From contig NZ_WFKL01000001.1 in the NCBI RefSeq assembly GCF_009208105.1, forward strand, positions 1,922,001 to 1,986,000: DNA of 64,000 nt, written 5' to 3'. This DNA is from Rouxiella sp. S1S-2 (GTDB lineage: Bacteria; Pseudomonadota; Gammaproteobacteria; Enterobacterales; Enterobacteriaceae). The translations under genes were made by a program, and so were the position numbers. Below the pieces are notes generated by a model. That model saw only the letters and a list, made by a program, of their open reading frames with translations. It was not told the DNA's origin and ran no database searches. Below are positions 1 to 8,752 of the stretch, in pieces. How positions within the stretch are numbered: position 1 is the stretch's first letter; each line of letters begins with the position of its first letter.

Positions 1-395
1 AAACCTGCATTGAAATGTTTTGCCAGATGCTGGAGACCGTGCTTGAGCGCGTGTTAAACAATAAGGCCGTGCATCAGCGGCGCCTTTTTCACGTTCGAAT
101 CAAAATGGGGCAGGGGCCAGAAAGGGCAGCAAGTCTGTTCAATGAAAAACTTCTCTGCCACATTCATCTTGCCGGTGTCACGTTGGTTTCGCGCATAACG
201 GGCAGTTCGCTTGATGATGAGCAGGCGCAAATCAGAGTGCTTTCGCTGTTTGGCCTCGCCACGACGTTTTATACCGTGAAGCATCCGGCATTAGGTTCCA
301 GCGATGGCAATGAGTTCCCCTATGATAAAATGTCATTAATCAAACGTAACGTTCGCGAGCAGTGCCAGGTACTTATGCGCAGCTGGATGGTTTAA
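1..395 (+). CDS. 3' end of a probable TetR-family transcriptional regulator (partial)
   Basis: The reading frame is open from the window edge to a TAA at 393-395, so this is the C-terminal part of a longer gene; the first in-window ATG at 15 is probably internal. About 130 residues are visible, with no DNA-binding domain in view. The amphipathic helices and a segment near residues 75-95 (LSLFGLATTFYTV) resemble the ligand-binding half of TetR-type regulators with a CecR/DUF1956-like C-terminus, where a similar 'GQ..F' helix occurs. This is a weak family impression, not a motif match. It ends 9 bases before the selO start codon on the same strand, so the two may be co-transcribed. Another helical regulator fragment remains possible. 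Confidence 0.4.
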   Translation, partial: TCIEMFCQMLETVLERVLNNKAVHQRRLFHVRIKMGQGPERAASLFNEKLLCHIHLAGVTLVSRITGSSLDDEQAQIRVLSLFGLATTFYTVKHPALGSSDGNEFPYDKMSLIKRNVREQCQVLMRSWMV

Positions 396-404
396 AGAGG
401 GCTT

Positions 405-1847
405 ATGCCGCAATTCGAACACCACTATTTCGACCAATTACCCGGTTTTTATACTGAACTGCAACCTACGCCGCTTAAGAGCGCAAAACTGCTGTATCAC
501 AGTGTGCCACTGGCGGAAGAGTTGGGGCTCGATGCATCCTTGTTCAAGACTGAAAATTCGGCCTATTGGAGCGGTGAGAAGCTGTTTCCTGGCATGAAGC
601 CTTTGGCTCAGGTTTACAGCGGCCATCAGTTTGGTCAATGGGCCGGTCAGCTCGGCGATGGGCGCGGCCTGCTGCTCGGTGAACAAAAATTGTCCGACGG
701 GCGTTATTTCGACTGGCATTTAAAGGGCGCAGGGCTGACTCCCTACTCACGCATGGGCGACGGCCGTGCTGTTTTGCGCTCTGTGATACGCGAGTTTCTT
801 GCCTCAGAGGCGTTGCATCATCTGAGTATCCCTACCACCCGTGCGTTAACTATTGTCACCAGCGAAGAGCCGGTTTATCGCGAGCAGACAGAACGCGGTG
901 CAATGCTGATTCGCGTAGCGCCAAGTCACATCCGTTTTGGGCACTTCGAGCATTTTTATTACCGCAAACAGCCAGAACAGGTCGCCATGCTGGCTGACTA
1001 CGCGATTGAACATTTTTGGCCAACACTCGCTGGGGAGAAAGACCGCTATCTGCTGTGGTTCACCGACGTGGTGGCACGTACGGCAAGCTTGGTTGCGAAA
1101 TGGCAGAGCGTTGGTTTTGCTCACGGCGTAATGAATACTGACAATATGTCGATTCTAGGCCTGACCCTCGACTTTGGGCCTTATGGTTTCCTCGACGACT
1201 ATAAGCCGGACTTTATCTGTAATCATACCGACAGTCAGGGGCGTTATAGTTTTGATAACCAACCTGCGGTGGCTTACTGGAATTTACATCGGCTGGCGCA
1301 GGCATTATCGGGGCTGATGTCGACCGAACACTTGCAGACTGCCATTGCTGCCTACGAACCGACGCTGATGGCCGAATATGGCAGACTGATGCGCGCCAAG
1401 CTGGGTTTGTTCAGTGAAAATAAGCAAGACAACGCCTTGCTGACCGATTTATTGAGTCTGATGGCCAAAGAGGGGCGCGATCATACGCAGACCTTCCGCC
1501 TGCTTAGCGAGGTTGAACAGGCCGATGCAGGGTCACGTTTGCGTGATGAGTTTATTGACCGCGAGGCGTTTGACACGTGGTATCAGGCTTATCGTCAACG
1601 CCTGTTGCTTGATCAAAAAGACGATAGCGAGCGGCAACAGGCGATGAAGCAGGTTAATCCGCGCGTAATCTTGCGCAACTACCTGGCGCAGGAAGCCATT
1701 GAAGGCGCTGAAGTGGATGACATAACTCAACTGACGGCGCTGCATAATGCGCTGCAGCAGCCTTACAGCGACGACCCACGTTTTGATAAACAGGCTGCAT
1801 TGCCGCCGGACTGGGGCAAACATCTCGAAGTTTCTTGCTCAAGCTAA
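405..1847 (+). CDS. selO: Protein adenylyltransferase SelO (YdiU)
   Basis: SelO is a pseudokinase-fold enzyme that transfers AMP from ATP to Ser/Thr/Tyr of target proteins, linked in bacteria to redox stress and S-glutathionylation. The product is 480 residues against about 478 in E. coli. Visible family signatures include [13 protein letters not shown] near residue 78, [16 protein letters not shown] near 105, and the metal-binding stretch [14 protein letters not shown] followed by DFGPYGF near 240-262. The protein ends in CSS, so the C-terminal cysteine that is selenocysteine in many eukaryotic homologues is present as Cys. The start follows an AGAGGG ribosome site. A hairpin lies just after the stop, facing the convergent hmu operon. 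Confidence 0.95.
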   Translation: MPQFEHHYFDQLPGFYTELQPTPLKSAKLLYHSVPLAEELGLDASLFKTENSAYWSGEKLFPGMKPLAQVYSGHQFGQWAGQLGDGRGLLLGEQKLSDGRYFDWHLKGAGLTPYSRMGDGRAVLRSVIREFLASEALHHLSIPTTRALTIVTSEEPVYREQTERGAMLIRVAPSHIRFGHFEHFYYRKQPEQVAMLADYAIEHFWPTLAGEKDRYLLWFTDVVARTASLVAKWQSVGFAHGVMNTDNMSILGLTLDFGPYGFLDDYKPDFICNHTDSQGRYSFDNQPAVAYWNLHRLAQALSGLMSTEHLQTAIAAYEPTLMAEYGRLMRAKLGLFSENKQDNALLTDLLSLMAKEGRDHTQTFRLLSEVEQADAGSRLRDEFIDREAFDTWYQAYRQRLLLDQKDDSERQQAMKQVNPRVILRNYLAQEAIEGAEVDDITQLTALHNALQQPYSDDPRFDKQAALPPDWGKHLEVSCSS

Positions 1848-1855
1848 GTCTATAA

Positions 1856-1885
1856 CACGCCCTAACCCGCATGGTTCAGGGCGTG
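1856..1885. terminator. Bidirectional hairpin between selO and hmuV
   Basis: CACGCCCT (1856-1863) pairs with AGGGCGTG (1878-1885), and the inner AACC/GGTT extends the stem with one bulged C. It lies between two convergent genes. The T-tract is poor on both sides, so it may act as a weak terminator or only as a 3' end stabiliser. Confidence 0.55.
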
Positions 1886-1926
1886 AAAACTGATTTTTCT
1901 CTGATTATTTCCTTATTTTCTCTTCA

Positions 1927-2742
1927 TTAGTGGCGTAAAAATACCTGCGGAACCGGACTCTCCGGGTGATTTACCACGCCCAGGTCAGCACCATACCAAC
2001 GCTGTAACACCTCTGTTTGCAACACCTCCTTTGGCGTTCCCGCGGCCACCAACTCTCCCTGATGCAGCAGCAGGATCCGGTCAGCATAGAGCGCGGCCAG
2101 GTTCAAATCATGCAATACACAGCAAACGGCAAGCGGCGACTGGCGGGTTAAGCGATGCAGTAAACGCAAGCTGTGCTGCTGGTGATAAAGGTCCAGCGCC
2201 GAGGTAGGTTCGTCGAGAAATAGCCAGCGGGGGGAAGGGTTGGCACTCCACAGTTGAATAAGCACCCGCGCAAGCTGTACGCGCTGCTGCTCTCCGCCTG
2301 AAAGTTGCCGATAATCTCTGTCGGCCAGTGAAAGGCAGTCGGTCTGCTCAAGCACCTGTTGTAAAGCAACCTGCAGCTGAGCATTGTTGTGCGGTGAACG
2401 TCCGAGGCTCACAATTTGCCGCACGCTGTAGCCAAAAGCCAGCTCGCTGTTTTGGCGCATAACCGCGCGGGTGCGTGCCAACTCCAGCGGGTTCCAGCGT
2501 GTGAGCGGACGACTCATCAGCTTACAGTCGCCAGCCTCCGGCGTAAGATACCCGGTTAACAGTCGCAGCAGGGTGGACTTTCCTGCCCCATTGGGACCAA
2601 TCAGTGCGACCAGTTCCCCGCTGGCCAACTGCAGCGAAATATCTTTAATAAGCCTGCGATTACCCGCCATATAAGACAGATGGCTGGCCTCAAGGAGGTT
2701 CTTAGCCTGAACTTCAGGATTATAGAAGGTTGCATCAGTCAC
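1927..2742 (-). CDS. hmuV: Haem ABC transporter ATP-binding protein HmuV
   Basis: This is the ATPase subunit of the haem importer, acting at the cytoplasmic face of HmuU. Visible ABC motifs in order are Walker [10 protein letters not shown] (about residue 50), the Q-loop region [10 protein letters not shown], signature [13 protein letters not shown] (about 147), Walker [13 protein letters not shown] (about 173) and the H-loop [12 protein letters not shown]. Its 271 residues are slightly more than the usual 258-266, the extra being at the N-terminus, so a later start is possible. It is the last gene of hmuSTUV; its start overlaps the end of hmuU by 8 bases, implying translational coupling. Confidence 0.93.
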   Translation of the reverse strand: MTDATFYNPEVQAKNLLEASHLSYMAGNRRLIKDISLQLASGELVALIGPNGAGKSTLLRLLTGYLTPEAGDCKLMSRPLTRWNPLELARTRAVMRQNSELAFGYSVRQIVSLGRSPHNNAQLQVALQQVLEQTDCLSLADRDYRQLSGGEQQRVQLARVLIQLWSANPSPRWLFLDEPTSALDLYHQQHSLRLLHRLTRQSPLAVCCVLHDLNLAALYADRILLLHQGELVAAGTPKEVLQTEVLQRWYGADLGVVNHPESPVPQVFLRH

Positions 2743-3763
2743 GGCGTTGTCCTCCTGCCCGTAATATCAGCCACAGGAAGTAGGGTCCACCCAGCAATGC
2801 CGTGAGCAGGCCAACCGGCATTTCGGCTGGGGCGACCACCGTTCGGGCCAAAGTGTCGGCCAATAACAGCAGGCAAGCGCCACCCAGTGCAGAGCCCGGC
2901 AGCAGCCAGCGATGATCGGCACCGACTTGCATTCGCAGCAGGTGAGGAATGACCAAACCAATGAAGCCGATAATACCGCAAACGGCCACACAGGCCCCCA
3001 CCAGAAGGGCGCTCAGCAGCAGCAAAATGCGCTGAGTCTGCCGCACATTCACCCCAAGATAGTGCGCATCTTCATCACCAAGCTGCAGCAAATTCAGTTT
3101 GCGGGCCAAAAATTGGGTGGCAAAACTGGCGGGAATTATGATTGTTGCCGCGACGGTTAGCGTAGACCACTGTGCCTGACCAAGCGTACCCATGCTCCAC
3201 AGCGAAAACTGACGCAGCTGGCTGTCGTTGCTGACATAGGTGAGAACGCCCACGGCCGCGCCGCAAATAGCATTGATGGCGATACCGGCCAGCAGCAGCC
3301 TTGAAAGTCCGTGCTGGCCCATCCGGCTGAGCATGAAGACGATAAACGAGATAACCAGACTGCCGCAGAAGGCCGCCAGCATTTGGCTATACAGCGCCAT
3401 CACCGGTAACAGTGGCAGAGGAAAAACAATCATCAGCGCCACAAAAAGCGCTGCGCCGCTGCTTATTCCCAGTAGCCCGGGGTCCGCCAGCGGATTGCGA
3501 AAAACACCCTGCATCACGGTGCCCGAGCAGGCAAGACCACACCCCACAACCATCGCCAGCAGCACGCGCGGCAGGCGAATAGTGACCCAGATTTGCCACA
3601 GTTCATTGTCAAACGGGCGATGCAGAAGCGTTGGAATCGAAAGGGCGAGGGCGCCGCTGTTGGCCGCCATCACCGCTAAAACAATCAGCAACACCCCCAG
3701 CCCGAGTAAAATCCATACCTGATTGGCAACCCGCTGCCGCAGTGGCGTGCTGATGCTACTCAT
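2735..3763 (-). CDS. hmuU: Haem ABC transporter permease HmuU
   Basis: HmuU is an inner-membrane permease of the FecCD/BtuC family that moves haem from periplasmic HmuT into the cytoplasm. It has 342 residues with roughly ten hydrophobic helices. Characteristic segments include [20 protein letters not shown] followed by the [10 protein letters not shown] motif of FecCD permeases (about residues 62-98) and [12 protein letters not shown], the region that contacts the ATPase coupling loop (about residue 267). It overlaps hmuV by 8 bases and hmuT by 4, which is typical of one translationally coupled operon. Confidence 0.93.
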   Translation of the reverse strand: MSSISTPLRQRVANQVWILLGLGVLLIVLAVMAANSGALALSIPTLLHRPFDNELWQIWVTIRLPRVLLAMVVGCGLACSGTVMQGVFRNPLADPGLLGISSGAALFVALMIVFPLPLLPVMALYSQMLAAFCGSLVISFIVFMLSRMGQHGLSRLLLAGIAINAICGAAVGVLTYVSNDSQLRQFSLWSMGTLGQAQWSTLTVAATIIIPASFATQFLARKLNLLQLGDEDAHYLGVNVRQTQRILLLLSALLVGACVAVCGIIGFIGLVIPHLLRMQVGADHRWLLPGSALGGACLLLLADTLARTVVAPAEMPVGLLTALLGGPYFLWLILRAGGQRRD

Positions 3764-4590
3764 TTTACTTGTTCCGCCGCCTGGCGAAGTTTTGCCAGTA
3801 CGGCCGGTGTTTCAAGACCAAAGCCTAGCAGTGCCATATCATCCACTACCAGCACGCGTTTGTTTCTTCCTGCTGGGGTTAACGCCATACCGGGAAGTTG
3901 CCATACGTTGTCGATGCCGCCCAGTGTTTTAACCCCATCCGGGGTCAACAGCAGCAGGTCCGGTGCGGCTGCCACAATGCCTTCCTGAGAAAGTGGGCGG
4001 TAGCGGCTAAAACCCTGCATCGCATTCTGCGCTCCGGCTGAGGTGATAATCGCATCGGCGGCGGTATTTTGCCCCGCGGCCATCGCGCTCATTCCGCCGT
4101 GACTCATGATAAACAATACCTTAACGTGAAGCGGCGTGCCTTTAACGGCATTTAACTGACTGTGATAAGCAGCAATCAGTTTATCGCCCTCGGCCTGCCG
4201 ATTTAACGCCGTCGCCACCACTTCAATTTTTTGCACTACGGTGTCGAGCGTTGGGTTGCCAGGCACGCGCACGACCTTGACATTACTTTGTGCAACCTGC
4301 TGCAGCGCTAGGGAAGGCTGAGCCAAATCAGAACTCAGCACCAGCGTCGGCCTGGTCGAAAGAATGCCTTCGGCGTTGAGTTGACGCATATACCCAACAT
4401 CCGGCAGTTTGGTTGCCTTATCTGGATGTGTGCTCGTGCTGTCACGGGCAACCAGCTCGTCACCGGCGCCCAATGCATAAACGATTTCTGTCACATCGCC
4501 GCCGATGCTGACTATTCGTTCTGCGGCCTGCGCCGATGAAAGTGCTGCGAGACATATGCCCGCCAGCGCAAATTTTAAACCCGTTTTCAT
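3760..4590 (-). CDS. hmuT: Periplasmic haem-binding protein HmuT
   Basis: HmuT is the substrate-binding component that receives haem from the outer-membrane receptor and delivers it to HmuUV. Its 276 residues start with a Sec signal peptide (Lys-rich start, hydrophobic core, cleavage predicted after AQA near residue 22). The mature part begins with [20 protein letters not shown], the TroA/BtuF-type binding fold, and a conserved Tyr lies in [14 protein letters not shown], where the haem-ligand Tyr of Yersinia HmuT is found. The start overlaps the hmuS stop by 4 bases and the end overlaps hmuU by 4. Confidence 0.93.
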   Translation of the reverse strand: MKTGLKFALAGICLAALSSAQAAERIVSIGGDVTEIVYALGAGDELVARDSTSTHPDKATKLPDVGYMRQLNAEGILSTRPTLVLSSDLAQPSLALQQVAQSNVKVVRVPGNPTLDTVVQKIEVVATALNRQAEGDKLIAAYHSQLNAVKGTPLHVKVLFIMSHGGMSAMAAGQNTAADAIITSAGAQNAMQGFSRYRPLSQEGIVAAAPDLLLLTPDGVKTLGGIDNVWQLPGMALTPAGRNKRVLVVDDMALLGFGLETPAVLAKLRQAAEQVK

Positions 4591-5618
4591 GCGGCTACAC
4601 CCCGTGCGAGGAGGGCAGAAATCTGGTCGCGCCAGACGCTTTGTTCGGGATTGCCTTCCGTACGTTGGCCAAATAGCTGGGCAATTTGGCTGCCGTCGGC
4701 GGCAAAAAGCTCCAGGCTGGTGACAAAACCGTCTTTTGTCGGCTTGCGTGTGACCCAGCTTTCGGCAATCGCAGATTCAACTACGTGCAAGGTAAAACGC
4801 GCATTGAACACATTAATCCATTCGCCGTGCGGCACAACTTTTTCGATTTGACCGGTAAAAATCTGCACACAGCCTTTATTGCTGACAAAAATCATTACTT
4901 CATTCTGATGTTCGCAGGCACCGTGCAGAATTTGCGTCAGTGAACCGTTATCAACCTGATAGGCCAGGTCATCGCCGACTGCGCGGAATGCCTGCTGACG
5001 AGTAAGGTTGCGGCGGCGAAGCAGTTGGAAGAACTGATGAACGTCTGTCATTTCACGCCATTCTGCATCAAGACCCTGCATATCACCGGTTACCAGTGTG
5101 GTAACTTCTGCGGCTTTAAGGGTGAGTGGCAGAGCTGATGTAGTACTGTAGGTTTCAACCAGTTCGGCCCATTTTTGACTGTCAGTTTCGTCGGTGGCAT
5201 ACACTTTGTGTACGGCATGACCCTGCGCATCAAAAAATTGGAAACTGTGACGAGGCCCTTTCGGTGAGGCTTCAGTCAGCGCATAAATGGCCTGCCACTG
5301 ACTTAGAAACAGACGTAAGTCCAGCGCGCGCGGGTTAAGAATCAGTCCGGCGTGACCCTTCAAATGTTGATTTTTATATTCGCCCTGCTGCTCATGAACC
5401 GCAAACTCATTGCGAGTAATTGATTTTGTGCCACCCACATTTTCGAGTGCCGCCAGCAGCGTACGTGCATCCACGTCCAGCCTTACAGCGTCAAAGGAGA
5501 CACGTGCTTCAGTCAGCTCGGCTTCACTGACACCCAGAATACCGGCTAAGTCCCTGGCGTATTTCCCCGGGTTCTGTTCTTTAGCTTGCAGATAAGTTTC
5601 ATAGCTGACTTGGGTCAT
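4587..5618 (-). CDS. hmuS: Haem-degrading/haem-trafficking protein HmuS
   Basis: HmuS is a cytoplasmic protein of the HemS/ChuS family that accepts imported haem and takes part in its breakdown or storage. The sequence shows the internal duplication of the family: an N-terminal half starting [20 protein letters not shown] and a C-terminal half with [19 protein letters not shown] chose the ATG at 5618 (343 residues, close to the family's usual 345) because GAGAAG lies six bases upstream and alignment with HmuS starts there; an in-frame ATG at 5657 would add 13 unlike residues. It is the first gene of the operon, downstream of a Fur box. No hmuR receptor or hmuP gene precedes it. Confidence 0.93.
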   Translation of the reverse strand: MTQVSYETYLQAKEQNPGKYARDLAGILGVSEAELTEARVSFDAVRLDVDARTLLAALENVGGTKSITRNEFAVHEQQGEYKNQHLKGHAGLILNPRALDLRLFLSQWQAIYALTEASPKGPRHSFQFFDAQGHAVHKVYATDETDSQKWAELVETYSTTSALPLTLKAAEVTTLVTGDMQGLDAEWREMTDVHQFFQLLRRRNLTRQQAFRAVGDDLAYQVDNGSLTQILHGACEHQNEVMIFVSNKGCVQIFTGQIEKVVPHGEWINVFNARFTLHVVESAIAESWVTRKPTKDGFVTSLELFAADGSQIAQLFGQRTEGNPEQSVWRDQISALLARGVAA

Positions 5619-5676
5619 GGGCATCTTCTCGTGAGTGGATAGTCGTACAGAGATCAATGTTAATAGGAATTGATAT

Positions 5677-5695
5677 CAAATTGATAATCATTATC
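5677..5695. promoter_or_regulatory. Fur box upstream of hmuSTUV
   Basis: The 19 bases match the classical Fur consensus GATAATGATAATCATTATC at 16 positions, including an uninterrupted GATAATCATTATC. It lies about 60 bases upstream of the hmuS start codon, the expected place for iron repression of the haem import promoter. Confidence 0.85.
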
Positions 5696-5699
5696 AAGT

Positions 5700-6050
5700 C
5701 AATGTAAGATCACATCAAGCGATATTTGATAACAAACTTAGCAGAGAACACTACCCGTCAAGGGGGAGGGTGCAGGGTTTATCTAGGCTTTGGCATAAGG
5801 TTTTTGTAGCGTTTAAACTTGATGTTTACTATATCGACAATGTTTGCTGAGTTGCGGGACACATTTGCTTATATTGTTGTCATATTACATGCTAAAAACT
5901 CTGCAATAGACAGTCTTGTACAGGGCTAAGTGCGTGAGTGATTACGTAGCTTTTTCGTGCTATTACCTTTATGAATGATGATTGTATTTCTGATGGATAA
6001 GTAACGATATATCAACGCGTACTTAAATGAGTAATTTTCAAACTCATTAG
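5700..6050. other. Gene-free spacer between hmuS and the aroH terminator
   Basis: About 350 AT-rich bases upstream of hmuS. hmuR or hmuP would be expected here in a Yersinia-type locus, but no open frame, RNA gene or recognisable remnant of a TonB-dependent receptor is visible. Confidence 0.5.
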
Positions 6051-6052
6051 AA

Positions 6053-6086
6053 AAAAAGGTTCATGATAGACATGAACCTTTTTGCA
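6053..6086 (-). terminator. Rho-independent terminator of aroH
   Basis: A 13-base-pair perfect stem (AAAAAGGTTCATG at 6053-6065, CATGAACCTTTTT at 6071-6083) with a five-base loop and a T-rich end on the minus strand. It lies about 75 bases past the aroH stop. The A/T ends make it potentially bidirectional. Confidence 0.85.
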
Positions 6087-6158
6087 ATAACTCGGAACAG
6101 TAGGGGTGATTTTTATCCGCGTATTAGTTAAAACGCACCCCAAAATACGCTATTGCCA

Positions 6159-7211
6159 TCAGGCCTCGAAGCGAGTGCGGGTGGCTTCTGCCAGCATATC
6201 GAGCAGCGTCTCGGTATCGCCCCAGTTCAGGCAAGGGTCGGTGATGGATTGACCATAAACCAGCGGTTCGCCGTTTACCATTTTCTGCGTGCCTTCAATC
6301 AGGAAACTTTCGGCCATAATCCCGGCAATGCCATTGCCGCCGTCGCGAATTTGGTCACAAATATCCTGCGCTACGTCAAGTTGTCGGCGGTGCTGTTTCT
6401 GACAGTTTCCGTGGCTGAAGTCCACCACCAGGCGCTGCGGGAGGTCAAATTCTGCCAGGTTAGCACAGGCCTCGGCGATGTCTTTGGCATGATAGTTTGG
6501 CGTTTTACCGCCGCGCATGATCACATGGCCATAAGGGTTACCGGAGGTGCGGTAGACTGTCATTTGTCCGCTCTTGTCCGGAGACAGGAACATATGGCTC
6601 ACCCGGGCGGCGCGAATGGCATCGATAGCAATTTGCGTATTGCCGTCGGTACCATTTTTAAATCCGACCGGGCAGGAGAGCGCCGAGGCCATTTCACGGT
6701 GAATCTGGCTTTCAGTGGTGCGTGCGCCGATAGCGCCCCAGCTGATTAAATCGGCAAAATACTGGCCGATAACCATATCGAGAAACTCGGTTGCCGTCGG
6801 CATACCTATTTCATTGATGGCCAGCAACACTTTACGCGCCAGTTCAATACCGTGATTGACGCGATAGCTGCCGTTGAGATCCGGATCGGAAATGAGGCCT
6901 TTCCAACCTACAACGGTGCGCGGCTTTTCAAAATAGGTACGCATGACAATCTCGAGACTGTCCTGGTATTTTTCACGCAATACGTTGAGTTTGCCCGCGT
7001 AATCTATTGCGGCTTCAATATCGTGTATCGAGCATGGGCCGACAACAACCAGAAGACGTTTGTCTTCGCCGCTGATGATTTTCTCAATTCTTTCACGCGA
7101 GGCCGTAACGTTTGTTGCAACAGAAGGTGTAATCGGCAGTTTTTCAGCCAGTGCCATAGGCGTTATCAGACTGCCGACGCGCGTCGTACGCAGTTCATCC
7201 GTTTGTGACAT
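6159..7211 (-). CDS. aroH: 3-deoxy-7-phosphoheptulonate synthase, Trp-sensitive type (AroH)
   Basis: This enzyme condenses PEP and erythrose-4-phosphate to DAHP, the first step of the shikimate pathway. Its 350 residues correspond to class I AroF/G/H. Conserved stretches include VVVGPCSIHD (PEP/metal site), MRTYFEKPRTVVGWKG, GARTTESQIHRE and VVDFSHGNCQKQHRR. The close match to E. coli AroH (start MSQTDELRTTRVGSL against MNRTDELRTARIESL) and the position beside ppsR favour the Trp-inhibited isozyme over AroF or AroG. No convincing TrpR operator was found in the 193 bases between aroH and ppsR. Confidence 0.93.
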   Translation of the reverse strand: MSQTDELRTTRVGSLITPMALAEKLPITPSVATNVTASRERIEKIISGEDKRLLVVVGPCSIHDIEAAIDYAGKLNVLREKYQDSLEIVMRTYFEKPRTVVGWKGLISDPDLNGSYRVNHGIELARKVLLAINEIGMPTATEFLDMVIGQYFADLISWGAIGARTTESQIHREMASALSCPVGFKNGTDGNTQIAIDAIRAARVSHMFLSPDKSGQMTVYRTSGNPYGHVIMRGGKTPNYHAKDIAEACANLAEFDLPQRLVVDFSHGNCQKQHRRQLDVAQDICDQIRDGGNGIAGIMAESFLIEGTQKMVNGEPLVYGQSITDPCLNWGDTETLLDMLAEATRTRFEA

Positions 7212-7404
7212 GTGATTCTCTAAAATTTGTTTCTTCTCAACGGCAGGAGTGCCGGGAAGTGATGAATGTCACAATAACGCAAAATCAGCGCTTTTCAACT
7301 CCCGTTGGCACGGAATATTACCTACATCAGTAAATCTGGCACATATCGTTAGAATTCGACCTATTCACGATGGTAATCACGCCCGCAGACGCGAAAAATC
7401 GGTG

Positions 7405-8226
7405 TTAGAACATGCGGCGACTCATACCAAAACTGTCAAGAATTTTAGCCGAGATCTCTTCTACCGAATAATTGGTACTGTTGAGATATCGAATCTGATT
7501 TTTTCTAAACAGCGCCTCAACTTCCGAGACTTCCATTCTGCACTGTCTTAATGAGGCGTAACGGCTGTTTTCGACGCGCTCCTGACGAATAGCAGAAAGG
7601 CGTTCTGGATTGATGGTGAGACCAAACAGTTTGTGGTGATGAGGCTTCAGCGCGGCAGGAAGCTGGATATTATCCATGTCGTCGGCGGTAAACGGGTAAT
7701 TTGCTGCACGTATCCCAAACTGCAGCGCCAGGTAAAGGCTGGTGGGCGTCTTACCGCAGCGGGAAACGCCCAGTAAAATAACCTGTGCCTGTTCAAGATT
7801 GCGCAGCGAGATGCCGTCATCATGAGCCAGGGTGTAATCAATGGCGGCAATACGCGCATCATATTTGCTGATATTGCTGGCAGTAAGGCCGTGAGTGCGG
7901 TTGGCAATCGGTGAGGGGTCAACGCCTAGCTCATTTTGCAGCGGAGCCACCAGCGCTTGAACGATGTCCTGACAAAACCCCTGACTGCTGGCAATAATGT
8001 CGCGTACCTGGGTTGAAATAATCGAATAAAATACCAGTGGTCTGATGCCGGTCTTTTCATAGATATCATTTATCTGCTGGCAAACCGCTTTTGCGCGGCC
8101 TTCGTTTTCAACAAACGGCAGCGAAAAGGTCGTGGCATTGACCGGAAACTGCGACAGTACCGCATGGCCAAGCACTTCGGCAGTGATGGCCGTACCGTCA
8201 GATATATAAAATACGCATCTATCCAT
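7405..8226 (-). CDS. ppsR: PEP synthetase regulatory kinase/pyrophosphorylase PpsR
   Basis: PpsR (DUF299) is a bifunctional ADP-dependent kinase and Pi-dependent pyrophosphorylase. It inactivates PEP synthetase by phosphorylating a Thr next to its catalytic His, and reactivates it. The 273 residues show the P-loop [16 protein letters not shown] (about residue 153) and the conserved start [18 protein letters not shown]. It is divergent from its target ppsA across a 526-base intergenic region, the E. coli arrangement. Start chosen: the ATG at 8226, which fits the family N-terminus. Confidence 0.95.
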   Translation of the reverse strand: MDRCVFYISDGTAITAEVLGHAVLSQFPVNATTFSLPFVENEGRAKAVCQQINDIYEKTGIRPLVFYSIISTQVRDIIASSQGFCQDIVQALVAPLQNELGVDPSPIANRTHGLTASNISKYDARIAAIDYTLAHDDGISLRNLEQAQVILLGVSRCGKTPTSLYLALQFGIRAANYPFTADDMDNIQLPAALKPHHHKLFGLTINPERLSAIRQERVENSRYASLRQCRMEVSEVEALFRKNQIRYLNSTNYSVEEISAKILDSFGMSRRMF

Positions 8227-8600
8227 GAGCCTCCCGACTCTCTATCTTCCACGCTGCAGGGGTTACCTCGCCTTTACGCAACATGAAATTTTTGAGTTAT
8301 ATTTAATTCAATAATTCTTCATTCCATTATTAACGCGTTTTTTCCTAATAAAAAGGGGTGTCGAACATTGTGATGATGTTTTCGAGACCTTGCGCATTTC
8401 TATTGAAAATAATGAAATGACATTTCAATTTTTTCGAGCATTATCGATAGATTTTATAAACTTCAGCAGCGCGTCAGCAGACAGTGTGATGTTTATTTTA
8501 TAGGCAAATTCAGCGGCCTGGATGGCTGATTTACAACAAAATTTCGTGTTTTTGGCTTTTCTGATAAAAAAGCCGCAGAAGAATAGTCTTAAAGCAAAAA
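8227..8600. other. AT-rich spacer between ppsR and the ppsA promoter
   Basis: The 374 bases before the Cra site hold no convincing gene. A 66-codon minus-strand frame (8425-8625) is low-complexity with no ribosome site or family resemblance, and was not called. Confidence 0.4.
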
Positions 8601-8610
8601 ATATTGATTT

Positions 8611-8626
8611 GCTGTATCGATTCACC
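8611..8626. promoter_or_regulatory. Cra (FruR) binding site upstream of ppsA
   Basis: GCTGTATCGATTCACC matches the Cra consensus GCTGAATCGATTCAGC at 14 of 16 positions. A -10-like TATGCT lies at 8648-8653, which puts the Cra centre near -41, the position of an activator. Cra activates ppsA in E. coli. Confidence 0.8.
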
Positions 8627-8752
8627 TGTCCTATAGATATGGATCATTATGCTAGTCTAAAATTGTTGAGTATTACTCAACCAACATTTTATGAATTCGT
8701 CTTTTGACGCGCACCCTCTAATTTTAGCCCTAAAAATAGAAAGGATTGTTTC

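Noticed and set aside
7212..7404. Possible TrpR operator upstream of aroH.
   Set aside because: Nothing close to the CTAG-containing TrpR palindrome could be found by eye in this gap.
8425..8625. 66-codon minus-strand frame in the ppsR-ppsA gap.
   Set aside because: AT-rich, no ribosome site, no family resemblance, and it overlaps the Cra site of the ppsA promoter.
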